64,000 bases of DNA, taken from Elusimicrobia bacterium RIFOXYA2_FULL_47_53. GTDB lineage: Bacteria > Elusimicrobiota > Endomicrobiia > Endomicrobiales > XYA2-FULL-47-53. Positions 53,654 to 60,991 of this stretch are shown here, in pieces. The stretch spans positions 1-64,000 of the forward strand of contig MGVE01000013.1 in assembly GCA_001800315.1 (NCBI GenBank). Direction: 5' to 3'. The translations under genes and the position numbers were made by a program. The notes beneath the pieces are model-generated. The model was not told the DNA's origin and ran no database searches. It was given only the letters and a program-made list of their open reading frames with translations. How positions within the stretch are numbered: the stretch's first letter is position 1; each line of letters starts with the position of its first letter.

Positions 53654-53895
53654 AACCCTGCGGGTTGTAGTCAAGGCTTGTCACTTGAGTTTTGGTTTCG
53701 GGGGTTATTCGCGTAGCATTTCATGCGAAACAAAAAGAAACTTTGCCGCATGGCATAGGGGGGAGCATTTGAATGCTCCCCCACTGGGATGGTAGTAGAG
53801 GGGGGTGCCGGCAACGCTACGAAAGGCAAAGTTTCTTAAAGTTGCAGCTGAAAGATTAATCTCGCAGTAGAGAATAATCCCCGAAACCAAAACTC
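53654..53895 (+). repeat. R6 dispersed repeat, copy 1
   Basis: Begins aaccctgcgggttgtagtc and ends aaaccaaaactc. It matches 58663-58860 in the same orientation, including ggcaaagtttcttaaagttg, but carries an inner insertion with a ggggagcatttgaatgctcccc palindrome (about 53758-53785). Several inverted repeats give a frame of about 65 codons that I do not call a gene. The gene-free stretch runs from 53555 to 54005 and holds nothing else visible. Confidence 0.8.
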
Positions 53896-54005
53896 CCATC
53901 ATGGGACGATGTTCGAACTTATTTCAAGACAATCATTTGCAGACAACACATTGAATTTGCAATTAATAAGAAGTATTCCTAATCAGCAATTATCTGAGTT
54001 GCACA

Positions 54006-54236
54006 TCAAGCGGCATGATGCATGACATAATAATCAATTATTTTCCTTATCATTGTCTGATAATGCCCATGTGATTTTTTGGCATATTTCTTGAAAAAAT
54101 CAACGCTGTTTTGGCTAAGTGTAATCGTTACCTTAACATTCTTTTCCTTGAACGCAAAATGCTCCGGAGCCGGCAAAAAGTCCTTCACTTCTTTAAAGTT
54201 CATTGGCTCATTTGTGTAGCTTATTTTTTTCTTCAT
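54006..54236 (-). CDS. BrnA-like antitoxin
   Basis: 76 residues from the ATG at 54236, which has GGGAGGTCAT just upstream; a longer frame to 54272 lacks such a site. A short N-terminus (KKKISYTNEPMNFKEVKD) is followed by a ribbon-helix-helix-like VTITLSQNSVDFFKKYAKKS and HYQTMIRKIIDYYV. This is typical of CopG/BrnA antitoxins that neutralise BrnT and bind the operator. The gene overlaps the toxin gene by 29 bp. Confidence 0.8.
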   Translation of the reverse strand: MKKKISYTNEPMNFKEVKDFLPAPEHFAFKEKNVKVTITLSQNSVDFFKKYAKKSHGHYQTMIRKIIDYYVMHHAA

Positions 54237-54498
54237 AATATGACCTCCCTTTTCTCCAATAACCGGCTCCAATTATCCTTATTATATTGCCCCTATAAGT
54301 GAAACGGACCGTTATGATGCCTTTGTCTACCTTCCCAATGCAATAGTATCTCTTTTCATCTTTACTATGCTCTAAGTCCTCAAGAATAACGCGATGAGGA
54401 TCGGCAAACGCAAATTGCGCGTCAAAGAAAGATATACCATGCTTGCTAAGATTTACTTCGTCTTTCTTTGGATCCCAATCGAATACCGTCTTATTCAT
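54208..54498 (-). CDS. brnT: BrnT-family toxin
   Basis: 96 residues. FDWDPKKDEVNLSKHGISFF opens the fold, with the catalytic-type histidine in SKHGISF. The middle reads DSKDEKRYYCIGKVDKGIIT-like strands and the end GAGYWRKGRSYYEEK, matching BrnT ribonuclease toxins (RelE-like fold), which cut mRNA under stress. It is transcribed first, then the antitoxin, as in brnTA operons. Its 5' side borders a repeat cluster. Confidence 0.85.
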   Translation of the reverse strand: MNKTVFDWDPKKDEVNLSKHGISFFDAQFAFADPHRVILEDLEHSKDEKRYYCIGKVDKGIITVRFTYRGNIIRIIGAGYWRKGRSYYEEKNKLHK

Positions 54499-54568
54499 AT
54501 GGGTATATTACCATACCTTTATACATATGTCAAGAGTATTCCAAATGAAATATCCCTATAATATCATC

Positions 54569-54767
54569 AAAACCCTGGTAGCAGGATTCCCTCTCGCCCA
54601 TCCTCTTGGGGGCTTCGGGGCGGGGCGCTCACCGACTCCCCTTCGGGCGAGGGCTCGTGCCGACACTCTCCCGCGCCTGTCTTATCCTGACCTATTCGTC
54701 AGGATAGGCGCCCCACTGCTACCACGAGCTCGTTATTCCTCGCTCAGCAACCCTGCGGGTTGTAGTC
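54569..54767 (+). repeat. R5 dispersed repeat, copy 1
   Basis: About 199 bp that match 58472-58681 in the same orientation, with long identical stretches such as cctgacctattcgtcaggat. It begins aaaaccctggtagcagga, a decayed version of the tRNA-Asn-end motif seen in copy 2. It lies at the left edge of the AT-rich island. The gene-free stretch 54499-54961 holds this repeat and a terminator only. Confidence 0.85.
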
Positions 54768-54785
54768 TCGCACCCTAACAACAAA

Positions 54786-54826
54786 ATAGTCCGAAAGAAC
54801 CCCTTTAGGGGGTTTCTTCGGACTAT
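54786..54826 (-). terminator. Terminator at the end of the AT-rich island
   Basis: Arms ATAGTCCGAAAGAACCCC and the matching GGGGGTTTCTTCGGACTAT around TTTA. On the minus strand it is followed by ttttgttgtt. It should end the transcript of the genes at 54962-58292. Confidence 0.8.
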
Positions 54827-54961
54827 ACTCCCATTATAAAACGATGTTCGAACCTATTTTAAGAATACTATACGATAAAACACCTTAATAATACAATGTA
54901 TCTGCAATGTTTGAATATATATTTCACACAACCGGAAAATAATAATGAAGATCTTTCAAAG

Positions 54962-55453
54962 CTATTGAATTTCAAATATAGTTGTTTTATTGAGATTATT
55001 TTTATCCTGTTCCACCTTAAAACTAAACTGATTTTGACTTTGCACTACATAGGCTTTATTATGAAGGTTAAATTTTCCAGGGAACTGTTTTAAGGCAACA
55101 ACTTTTCTATTTTTAACCAACAGAAGGAATACACCATCGTTTTCCTGGTTATATTTAGCAATTGATTTTGCCAAACCCTGATCTACCTTGCCTGTTTGCA
55201 TCAGAAATTGTTCACTTAATGAATAACCTTCTGTCAAAATCAAATATTGAATATTAAATCTATTTGGTATCGTAATTGTAGTGCCCGTTCTTACTGCGGC
55301 AAGATTTTGCACAATTTCGTTAGCATAGTCTCTATATTTTGTATTTGAATTATGCTCTATTTTCCTTAGCATGAATACAATAAGGATACATGCTATTGAA
55401 AATATAATGAGCCAGAAAATACTTTGGACGATATGTTTGATAATAATTTTCAT
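54962..55453 (-). CDS. Small membrane-anchored protein of unknown function
   Basis: 163 residues with an N-terminal signal anchor (about 8-28) and a basic KIEHNSNTK after it. The soluble part contains LTEGYSLSEQFLMQ and KYNQENDGVFLLLVKNRKVV. No family is recognised. Its sequence is AT-rich compared with region 1 genes. A frameshifted duplicate of the 3' half lies 5 kb away (49516-49799), so the gene has been copied within the genome. It is the last gene of the island and is followed by a terminator. Confidence 0.6.
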   Translation of the reverse strand: MKIIIKHIVQSIFWLIIFSIACILIVFMLRKIEHNSNTKYRDYANEIVQNLAAVRTGTTITIPNRFNIQYLILTEGYSLSEQFLMQTGKVDQGLAKSIAKYNQENDGVFLLLVKNRKVVALKQFPGKFNLHNKAYVVQSQNQFSFKVEQDKNNLNKTTIFEIQ

Positions 55454-55484
55454 AAAAATCCGTTTCTCTTTGATAAAATATTAT

Positions 55485-55661
55485 TTATTTAAGCTTTTTA
55501 AGTTTATCCAACTTACCCATTATTTCATCTGAAATTCTATCCTCATCAGTTATGTCATTATTTTTGAGATCTTGCCATTGAATATATCTGACACATGAAT
55601 CAAAAAAAAGGCTTACCGTAATTACAATGGCAAGCGAAATTCTACATTGAATATTTTGAAT
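55485..55661 (-). other. Possible small frame without a standard start
   Basis: A 58-codon open frame with a hydrophobic stretch (ISLAIVITVSLFFDSC) and a charged, lysine-rich end (DEIMGKLDKLKKLK). No ATG, GTG or TTG occurs at its head; the frame begins after a TAG. It could be a small membrane protein or lipoprotein with a lost start, or a chance frame in AT-rich DNA. Confidence 0.25.
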
Positions 55662-55684
55662 CCTTAACTACTAAATGCTTTAAC

Positions 55685-56137
55685 CTAAGGTATTTTAAAT
55701 GTCACGATATCGCTTATTCTCTTATATCCATCACCAAAATAACAACTCATATATGCTTTATACTTACCAGGGCTTGGAAACCTAAACTGAGTACTAGTTG
55801 CAGCATTCCTAGTGAGTCTATGAGCGTCAGTTTTTGCATCAACAATAACCCAGCTAATACTATGATTTATTATATCCTCATCTAAGACATCTCTATTCAG
55901 GGTTCCTTCATCATCTACCCAAAGACGAATAAATGGCGCTGGATCATGCAACTTTTCAAGTATTTTCCTTTCTATGCCAACTTGCTTAACTTTTTGCCAT
56001 TTAACTTTTATCTCTATTTCCGTCACTCTATTTTCAAGCTTCTGTATTTGAGTATCAAATGGTTTATTACCCTCATAGCATTTGACAGATAATTGGCTCA
56101 ATATTATAACAGCAATAACCAAGAATGTCTTCTTCAT
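55685..56137 (-). CDS. Secreted protein with coiled coil and C-terminal beta domain
   Basis: 150 residues. Signal peptide (1-20, VIAVIILSQLSVKCYEG), then a short coiled coil (DTQIQKLENRVTEIEIK, about 28-44). The C-terminal part ends KYKAYMSCYFGDGYKRISDI, clearly similar to the end of the protein encoded next upstream (KGVYTVYLEQFIDGGYKVIS). So the two share a beta-rich, Ig-like domain. No function is known. AT-rich codon use. Confidence 0.55.
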   Translation of the reverse strand: MKKTFLVIAVIILSQLSVKCYEGNKPFDTQIQKLENRVTEIEIKVKWQKVKQVGIERKILEKLHDPAPFIRLWVDDEGTLNRDVLDEDIINHSISWVIVDAKTDAHRLTRNAATSTQFRFPSPGKYKAYMSCYFGDGYKRISDIVTFKIP

Positions 56138-56144
56138 AGAGAAC

Positions 56145-56858
56145 CTATTTAATCTTATAACTCACAACATTACTAATTACTTTATAACCACCATCGATAA
56201 ACTGTTCCAAATATACAGTGTAAACACCTTTTTTATCATTTTTGTACTTAAATGATTTCGCTACTCCACCGGATTCGTAAACGGTATTCCCATTGTAGAT
56301 AATAACCAACATGGCATTACTTCCTGTATCATTTTTGATATCACCCATATGAATAGTGTTGTCTTTATCAACCCATATTATGACTGAAGTCTGGGTTGGC
56401 TTGTAATTTTCCTTCAGCCTCTTCCTTCGATCATCCTTTTCTCTATTTGGTTTTTCGATTTCGGCTTGGTGAATTTCAAGACCATATAATTGTTTTTCTA
56501 ATTCTGACACCTTGTCTTCCAATACCCTGATTCTCGATGCGGATTGAGATTGCTCCTGCTTATCTTCAAGAGTGACAATATTTACAATGATATCCTTTTC
56601 CCGACCCGACAACCTACTATCACTAAAGTTCTTGTCAGGTTTATACCAAACCTGGCTAGAAAAATACTGATTTAAATCACTATTATCAAACATCTTTCCA
56701 TGCCTTGCATAAATTTCGTTTTTCAAAAGACGAAGTTCTTCGATACTTTTTTCTCCAATGTTGTCATATTTCGCAAGCCAATCCTCAGCATATAGTCCTT
56801 GCAAGACGAATAAACTTGCAGCGAAAAGATACCACAGCACAATGTTTTTTTTATTCAT
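56145..56858 (-). CDS. YARHG-domain secreted protein
   Basis: 237 residues. Signal peptide (1-24), then a YARHG domain: ELRLLKNEIYARHGKMFDNS and LNQYFSSQVWYKP. YARHG modules are found in secreted bacterial proteins and are thought to act at the cell surface or bind peptidoglycan. A coiled coil (about 85-125) and a C-terminal beta domain shared with the 55685-56137 protein follow. It lies 7 bp upstream of that gene, so they form an operon. Confidence 0.75.
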   Translation of the reverse strand: MNKKNIVLWYLFAASLFVLQGLYAEDWLAKYDNIGEKSIEELRLLKNEIYARHGKMFDNSDLNQYFSSQVWYKPDKNFSDSRLSGREKDIIVNIVTLEDKQEQSQSASRIRVLEDKVSELEKQLYGLEIHQAEIEKPNREKDDRRKRLKENYKPTQTSVIIWVDKDNTIHMGDIKNDTGSNAMLVIIYNGNTVYESGGVAKSFKYKNDKKGVYTVYLEQFIDGGYKVISNVVSYKIK

Positions 56859-56879
56859 ACATTCCTACCCATAAATACT

Positions 56880-58292
56880 CTAATCTGCAAAACATAAACC
56901 TTCAAAATAGTCCCCGGGATATTCCCTTAAATAGTTTATACTAAACCAGCCTTTTTCACCATTAATATTTTCAACAAGGCACCATTCTTTATCATCTGTC
57001 ATAGTAATTGTAGCCTTGTCTCCAGGCATTAGCACCAAACTAATTCGAGAGTCATATGGCGTTTTTTGAAGCTTAAGCTCTTTTAATATAGCGACCTTTG
57101 TATTCATCTCAATAACACCTTGCTGAATTGGTTCAACCTTATGATCTTGATTTAGCCTATTTCTTTGTTTATAGAACCATGTATGCAGTATATTTCCTCT
57201 TTCATGGGAATCAAAAGTACCCGAACCATCAATAACTACTCCGTATCTGAGTAAACCACCAACTGTGCCCATGGGAACAAATTCACTATCATTGTAATAA
57301 TAGAAACTTGTGCTGTAATCATCACTGGGCCCCTCATCATCCATTGCTACTTCTATATATTTATCACTTTTATCTATATCAACAAAGCCCCAAGTGGAAC
57401 CAGTCCCAACCACCGGGAGATAGGCATTATTAACAACAAGGATGTCACCCTTAGCCTCGATAATATAAACATTTTCTTCTTTTCCATCACCATTTAAATC
57501 TACACTCTTCATTTTATATAAGCCATCAAATACTTCTGCAGTGCTCATTCCTATACCCCGAATAATATGAAACTTATCGATTGCAAACCATCCCTTCAAG
57601 CCATCCGTGTTTTCTATCATACACCATTCAATCTTATCCGTTTTAATAATTTTTGCTTTATCTCCTGTCTTAAAAGTACAAGCTATGCGAGCATCTATAG
57701 GCGAAACTTGAAGCTGAATCGGTTTTTTCAACACCACATCAATGTCAACATCATATTGGTTACTATTTGTCGTAATTTCTTCAAGTAAGTGTTCTTTTGT
57801 AAGCCTATACATCGGAGTAAACATCTCGCCAGATAATAAATTCGCCCTAATAGCTCCCTTTACTATCCCTGTACCATCAGCCACAATCTTATACGATTTT
57901 TCAATAGCCCCCATATCGACTATTATATTTCTATCGAATGACAACAATTTTACTGTATTATCATAGCTTTTACCATAACAATATGTCTCTATTTCCACAA
58001 ATTTGTCATTTTTATCAATATCTATTATTTTGTAGAAACTGTAAGGGTTCCATACGATTTTTGCAGCTTTTTTGTCATTTATATATAGAAATGTAACATT
58101 CCGGTTTTCCTCCTGCTCATAACTGACTCTTATTTTTTCATTCCTACCATCCCCATCCAAATCAATTTCTTTCTTGAATTTATCAGTAAATTGAGTGGGA
58201 TCAAATTGATTGACTTCAGCGCCAGCGTTCACATACATCAATATAGACAATAATATTACAAAAACGACATTCTTTCCTATTCCAAATCTCAT
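56880..58292 (-). CDS. Secreted protein with two FG-GAP-like and SH3-like modules
   Basis: 470 residues with a signal peptide (1-25). The protein is two copies of one unit: a calcium-loop-bearing repeat (IDLDGDGRNEKIRVSY, then VDLNGDGKEENVYIIEAKGD) followed by an SH3b-like domain with GDKAKIIKTDKIEWCMIENT and GDKATITMTDDKEWCLVENI, each ending GWFxI. Such SH3b domains bind peptidoglycan. With the YARHG gene 21 bp downstream it is probably a cell-wall or surface protein. AT-rich; first gene of the island operon. Confidence 0.7.
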   Translation of the reverse strand: MRFGIGKNVVFVILLSILMYVNAGAEVNQFDPTQFTDKFKKEIDLDGDGRNEKIRVSYEQEENRNVTFLYINDKKAAKIVWNPYSFYKIIDIDKNDKFVEIETYCYGKSYDNTVKLLSFDRNIIVDMGAIEKSYKIVADGTGIVKGAIRANLLSGEMFTPMYRLTKEHLLEEITTNSNQYDVDIDVVLKKPIQLQVSPIDARIACTFKTGDKAKIIKTDKIEWCMIENTDGLKGWFAIDKFHIIRGIGMSTAEVFDGLYKMKSVDLNGDGKEENVYIIEAKGDILVVNNAYLPVVGTGSTWGFVDIDKSDKYIEVAMDDEGPSDDYSTSFYYYNDSEFVPMGTVGGLLRYGVVIDGSGTFDSHERGNILHTWFYKQRNRLNQDHKVEPIQQGVIEMNTKVAILKELKLQKTPYDSRISLVLMPGDKATITMTDDKEWCLVENINGEKGWFSINYLREYPGDYFEGLCFAD

Positions 58293-58470
58293 TGCAAACC
58301 CTTTTTTTGCTATATCTTATTACCAGCTCGTTCTGTTCGAGAATTGTATCAGTAAAATAGCACGAAATCAAGTTCAATAAATATTACTATATCCACATAT
58401 AAATTTCCCAATAAATACAAAAAAAAGAAAACCACACATATTCAATCGTTTTATCGACGGACTTAAAAGT

Positions 58471-58871
58471 CAAAACTCTGGTGGTAGGAGTTTCTCCCCT
58501 CACCCATCCTCTTGGGGGCTTCGGGGCGGGGCGCTCACCGACTCCCCTTCGGTCCAGGGCTCGTGCCGACACTCTCCCGCGCCTGTCTTATCCTGACCTA
58601 TTCGTCAGGATAGGCGCCCCACTGCTATCACGAGCTCGTTATTCCTCGCTCAGCAGCCCTGCAACCCTGCGGGTTGTAGTCAAATCTTGTCACTTGAGTT
58701 TTGGTTTCGGGGGTTATTCGCGTAACGAGAGATTAAGATTTCAAGCGAAACAAAAAGAAACTTTGCCGCGGCGTAGCAACGCTACGAAAGGCAAAGTTTC
58801 TTAAAGTTGCAGCTGAAAGATTAATCTCGCAGTAGAGAATAATCCCCGAAACCAAAACTCTGGTGGTAGGA
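58471..58871 (+). repeat. Element bounded by tRNA-Asn-end direct repeats, with R5 and R6 inside
   Basis: Exact 19-bp direct repeats caaaactctggtggtagga at 58471-58489 and 58853-58871 bound about 360 bp. Inside are R5 copy 2 (58472-58681) and R6 copy 2 (58663-58860). The last 15 bases of the flank equal the 3' end of the tRNA-Asn gene at 59249-59263. No coding gene is inside. The AT-rich, gene-free stretch between 58293 and 58470 shows nothing else. Confidence 0.75.
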
Positions 58872-59207
58872 TGCCCGCCGTTGGCGGGGACTCGGTCACA
58901 AGTAAATTTGCTGACGCAAATTTCTCGCGGGCACCCCTTCCATCACATATCCCAGCGGGACACCGCTCCGCGGTTTCCCCTACCCACTTCTCGCGGTTTG
59001 AGCCTTTCGCTTCGCTCAAACTCAAACATCGCTCCGCCTTTCGAATCCTACCGCCTTTCAATTGCATTATTTTAGTTAGCAATTGAAAGCCCGGGTTCTC
59101 ACGAACTCGAACCCGCGCATTATCTCGCCTCCAGTTCCCAAATGCCATTCAGGCATTTAACTCTCGGCATGCGCCCAAGCAGTTGGCTTGCTCCACCAGA
59201 GAAATAA
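58872..59207. other. Gene-free stretch downstream of tRNA-Asn
   Basis: No supported gene. A frame of about 115 codons runs here on the minus strand, but it is repeat-like, without signal or family match. A partial tRNA-like stretch (ccaagcagttggcttgctcc, near 59174-59193) lacks a full cloverleaf. The remaining sequence contains G/C-rich short inverted repeats. Confidence 0.45.
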
Positions 59208-59248
59208 ATATCCCAAGTTCACTCCGATTAGGAGTTAACTTGGGATAT
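59208..59248 (-). terminator. Terminator of tRNA-Asn
   Basis: Near-perfect 18-base arms ATATCCCAAGTTCACTCC and GGAGTTAACTTGGGATAT around gatta, followed on the minus strand by tttatttctctgg. It begins immediately after the tRNA 3' end. Outer arms ccaccagag and ctctggtgg extend it. Confidence 0.8.
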
Positions 59249-59249
59249 A

Positions 59250-59321
59250 CTCTGGTGGTAGGATTCGAACCTACAACCCTCCCGTTAACAGCGGGATGCT
59301 CCACCGTTGAGCTACACCAGA
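59250..59321 (-). tRNA. tRNA-Asn (anticodon GTT)
   Basis: 72 bases on the minus strand. Acceptor stem TCTGGTG/CACCAGA with discriminator G, D-arm AGCTCAACGGTGGAGC, anticodon loop CTGTTAA in the stem TCCCG/CGGGA, and T-arm GTAGGTTCGAATCCTAC. No CCA is encoded. A terminator follows at once. Confidence 0.95.
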
Positions 59322-59349
59322 ATGTTTGCAACGATATTTATTTTAACCG
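59316..59349 (+). repeat. 34-bp direct repeat at the tRNA 5' end, copy 1
   Basis: accagaatgtttgcaacgat and the following 14 bases, repeated exactly at 59445-59478. It begins inside the tRNA acceptor stem. Between the copies lies gctcaacggtggag, an inverted copy of the tRNA D-arm sequence. Confidence 0.85.
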
Positions 59350-59444
59350 CTCAACGGTGGAGTAAACTCCACCTGCCGTTGAGCCGGGCGCTCACTTCTC
59401 GCGCCCGCCGCTGTCTCGCGCTCGTTATCCCTCGCGCTGCGGCT

Positions 59445-59478
59445 ACCAGAATGTTTGCAACGATATTTATTTTAACCG
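59445..59478 (+). repeat. 34-bp direct repeat at the tRNA 5' end, copy 2
   Basis: Exact copy of 59316-59349, next to the stop of the DUF2442 gene (59487). It starts with a trace of the tRNA end (ctaccaga). Confidence 0.85.
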
Positions 59479-59486
59479 GCACGGAA

Positions 59487-59753
59487 TTACCTGAAAATCA
59501 GAGGATAATTCTCTAAATTTGAAAGTGACTTGATACTCAAATCAATATCTAATTTAGGCCAGTACAAATGCTGTGAATGAACAACCTTAACTTCAGCTAT
59601 ATCGCTTACCCTTGCATCTTTAAACCACGGGAAATCCTCGTATCTCAAAAAATACTCATGGCCGGCGCATAAAAGCCACAACCCCCGCGGAGTAATATCC
59701 AGGACTTCAGCGCCTGAAATGTTTTTTCCAGCTACTCCTGATTTCACTTTCAT
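59487..59753 (-). CDS. DUF2442 family protein
   Basis: 88 residues. EVLDITPRGLWLL, then YFLRYEDFPWFKDARVSDI and HLYWPKLDIDLSIKSL, ending ENYPLIF, match the DUF2442 family closely over its full length. Its start lies inside the DUF4160 gene (47-bp overlap), the usual order for this pair, which has been proposed to be a toxin-antitoxin-like module. Function not shown. Confidence 0.8.
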   Translation of the reverse strand: MKVKSGVAGKNISGAEVLDITPRGLWLLCAGHEYFLRYEDFPWFKDARVSDIAEVKVVHSQHLYWPKLDIDLSIKSLSNLENYPLIFR

Positions 59754-59946
59754 GCTCCTTGACTATTTCCTGAATTTTCAAAAGCTCCCGCGCAGACAGC
59801 CCGTAATTCTCGGCCAGGGAAACGATCGGATCAATCCAAAATTTCGCCTCGCCTTTTGAGGACTGCACATGAACATGCAGCCTTTTCTCTTCACGCGAAA
59901 AGAAAAAGAAACGATATTCACCTTTTCGGAACACGGTTGGGCTCAT
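59707..59946 (-). CDS. DUF4160 family protein
   Basis: 79 residues from the ATG at 59946; the family usually begins MSPTVFR and an upstream TTG adds only four residues. FRKGEYRFFFFSREEKRLHV followed by HVQSSKGEAKFWIDP matches DUF4160, with conserved histidines. Paired with DUF2442 in many bacterial genomes; possibly a toxin-antitoxin-like unit. Confidence 0.8.
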   Translation of the reverse strand: MSPTVFRKGEYRFFFFSREEKRLHVHVQSSKGEAKFWIDPIVSLAENYGLSARELLKIQEIVKEHESEIRSSWKKHFRR

Positions 59947-60018
59947 AAAAGTTTTCAAGACAGCATAACTGCGTTTCCAGGGAAGCAGTCAAATTTCAAT
60001 CTAATTTAAACTTACCGC

Positions 60019-60945
60019 TTATGACGCCTGGCCGCACAATTTTAGCAATTTTTCCCACTTGCGGTCAACCTCTATCTGCATTGCGTCAAGGATTCCCTTA
60101 TTCTCGGGTTTGAACAAATGCTTAAATCTGCCCTGGGGTTTAAGGAATTCAACGATGGGCTTTTTCTCTTTCGGCTTCATGCTGAGCTTGTATTCGCCGT
60201 TAACGACTTCATAAACCGGCCACATGCATGTCTCAACTGCCATTCTGCCGAGCACCATGGTATCTTCGGGTTTGTAGGCCCAGCCCAGGCGGCAGGGCTG
60301 AAGCACATTTATAAATGAAGGGCCGTCGGTAGCGAGAGCTTTCTGAACTTTAGAAATAAAATCATTCCAGTGCCCGACGACAGACTGCGCGACATAAGGT
60401 ATCTCGTGGGCAACCATTATCGCGGTCAGGTCTTTGCGGTTCTGTTCCTTGCCCTGTTTAACTTTTCCGGCCGGAGCGGTCGTTGTGTGGGCTCCCAGAG
60501 GCGTTGCGCCGCTTCTCTGAATACCGGTGTTCATGTAGGCTTCGTTGTTGTAGCAGATATAAAGCATCTTGTGTCCGCGTTCCATGGCTCCGGAAAGGGA
60601 CTGGAGGCCGATATCGTAGGTTCCGCCGTCACCGCCGAAGGTTATGAACTTTATGTCGCCTTTAAGCTTGCCCTGTTTGAGCAGGCTTCTGTAGGCCGAT
60701 TCCACTCCGCTCATGGTCGCGCCGGCGTTTTCAAACGCCGAGTGAATGAAAGGGACTTTCCACGCGCTGTAAGGGAATATTGTGGTGGAAACCTCAAGGC
60801 AGCCTGTCGCGCTTCCGATAACTACGGGCGTATCGGCGGCAAGCAGCACCTGACGGGCAATGGCGCCGGCTCCGCAGCCTGAGCAGAGGCGGTGTCCGCC
60901 GGTCAGCAAATCTTCTTTTTTACATAATTCTTTTAAATTAGCCAT
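60019..60945 (-). CDS. porB: 2-oxoacid:ferredoxin oxidoreductase, beta (TPP) subunit
   Basis: 308 residues. GHRLCSGCGAGAIARQ opens the TPP domain, with GSATGCLEV and LQPCRLGW giving further cysteines for the 4Fe-4S cluster. The TPP/Mg motif is GGDGGTYDIGLQSLSGAMER with NNEAYMNTGIQRS. Together with the alpha, delta and gamma subunits encoded just upstream it oxidises pyruvate (or another 2-oxoacid) to acyl-CoA and CO2, reducing ferredoxin. TGIQRSGATPLGAHTTT favours pyruvate over 2-ketoglutarate. Last gene of the operon. Confidence 0.93.
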   Translation of the reverse strand: MANLKELCKKEDLLTGGHRLCSGCGAGAIARQVLLAADTPVVIGSATGCLEVSTTIFPYSAWKVPFIHSAFENAGATMSGVESAYRSLLKQGKLKGDIKFITFGGDGGTYDIGLQSLSGAMERGHKMLYICYNNEAYMNTGIQRSGATPLGAHTTTAPAGKVKQGKEQNRKDLTAIMVAHEIPYVAQSVVGHWNDFISKVQKALATDGPSFINVLQPCRLGWAYKPEDTMVLGRMAVETCMWPVYEVVNGEYKLSMKPKEKKPIVEFLKPQGRFKHLFKPENKGILDAMQIEVDRKWEKLLKLCGQAS

Positions 60946-60991
60946 CTTTCTTCTCCTTGCCCGCCGAAAAGACGGGCTTGACGATTAAGTT

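Noticed and set aside
54443-54778. Frame of 111 codons and its homologue at 58481-58804
   Set aside because: Both follow the R5 repeat; the Arg/Pro/Gly-rich translation is typical of palindromic non-coding DNA.
59085-59200. Second tRNA gene
   Set aside because: tctggtggagcaagcc and a T-arm-like gggttcgagttcg occur on the minus strand, but acceptor and anticodon stems do not pair; it is probably a decayed tRNA-like fragment.
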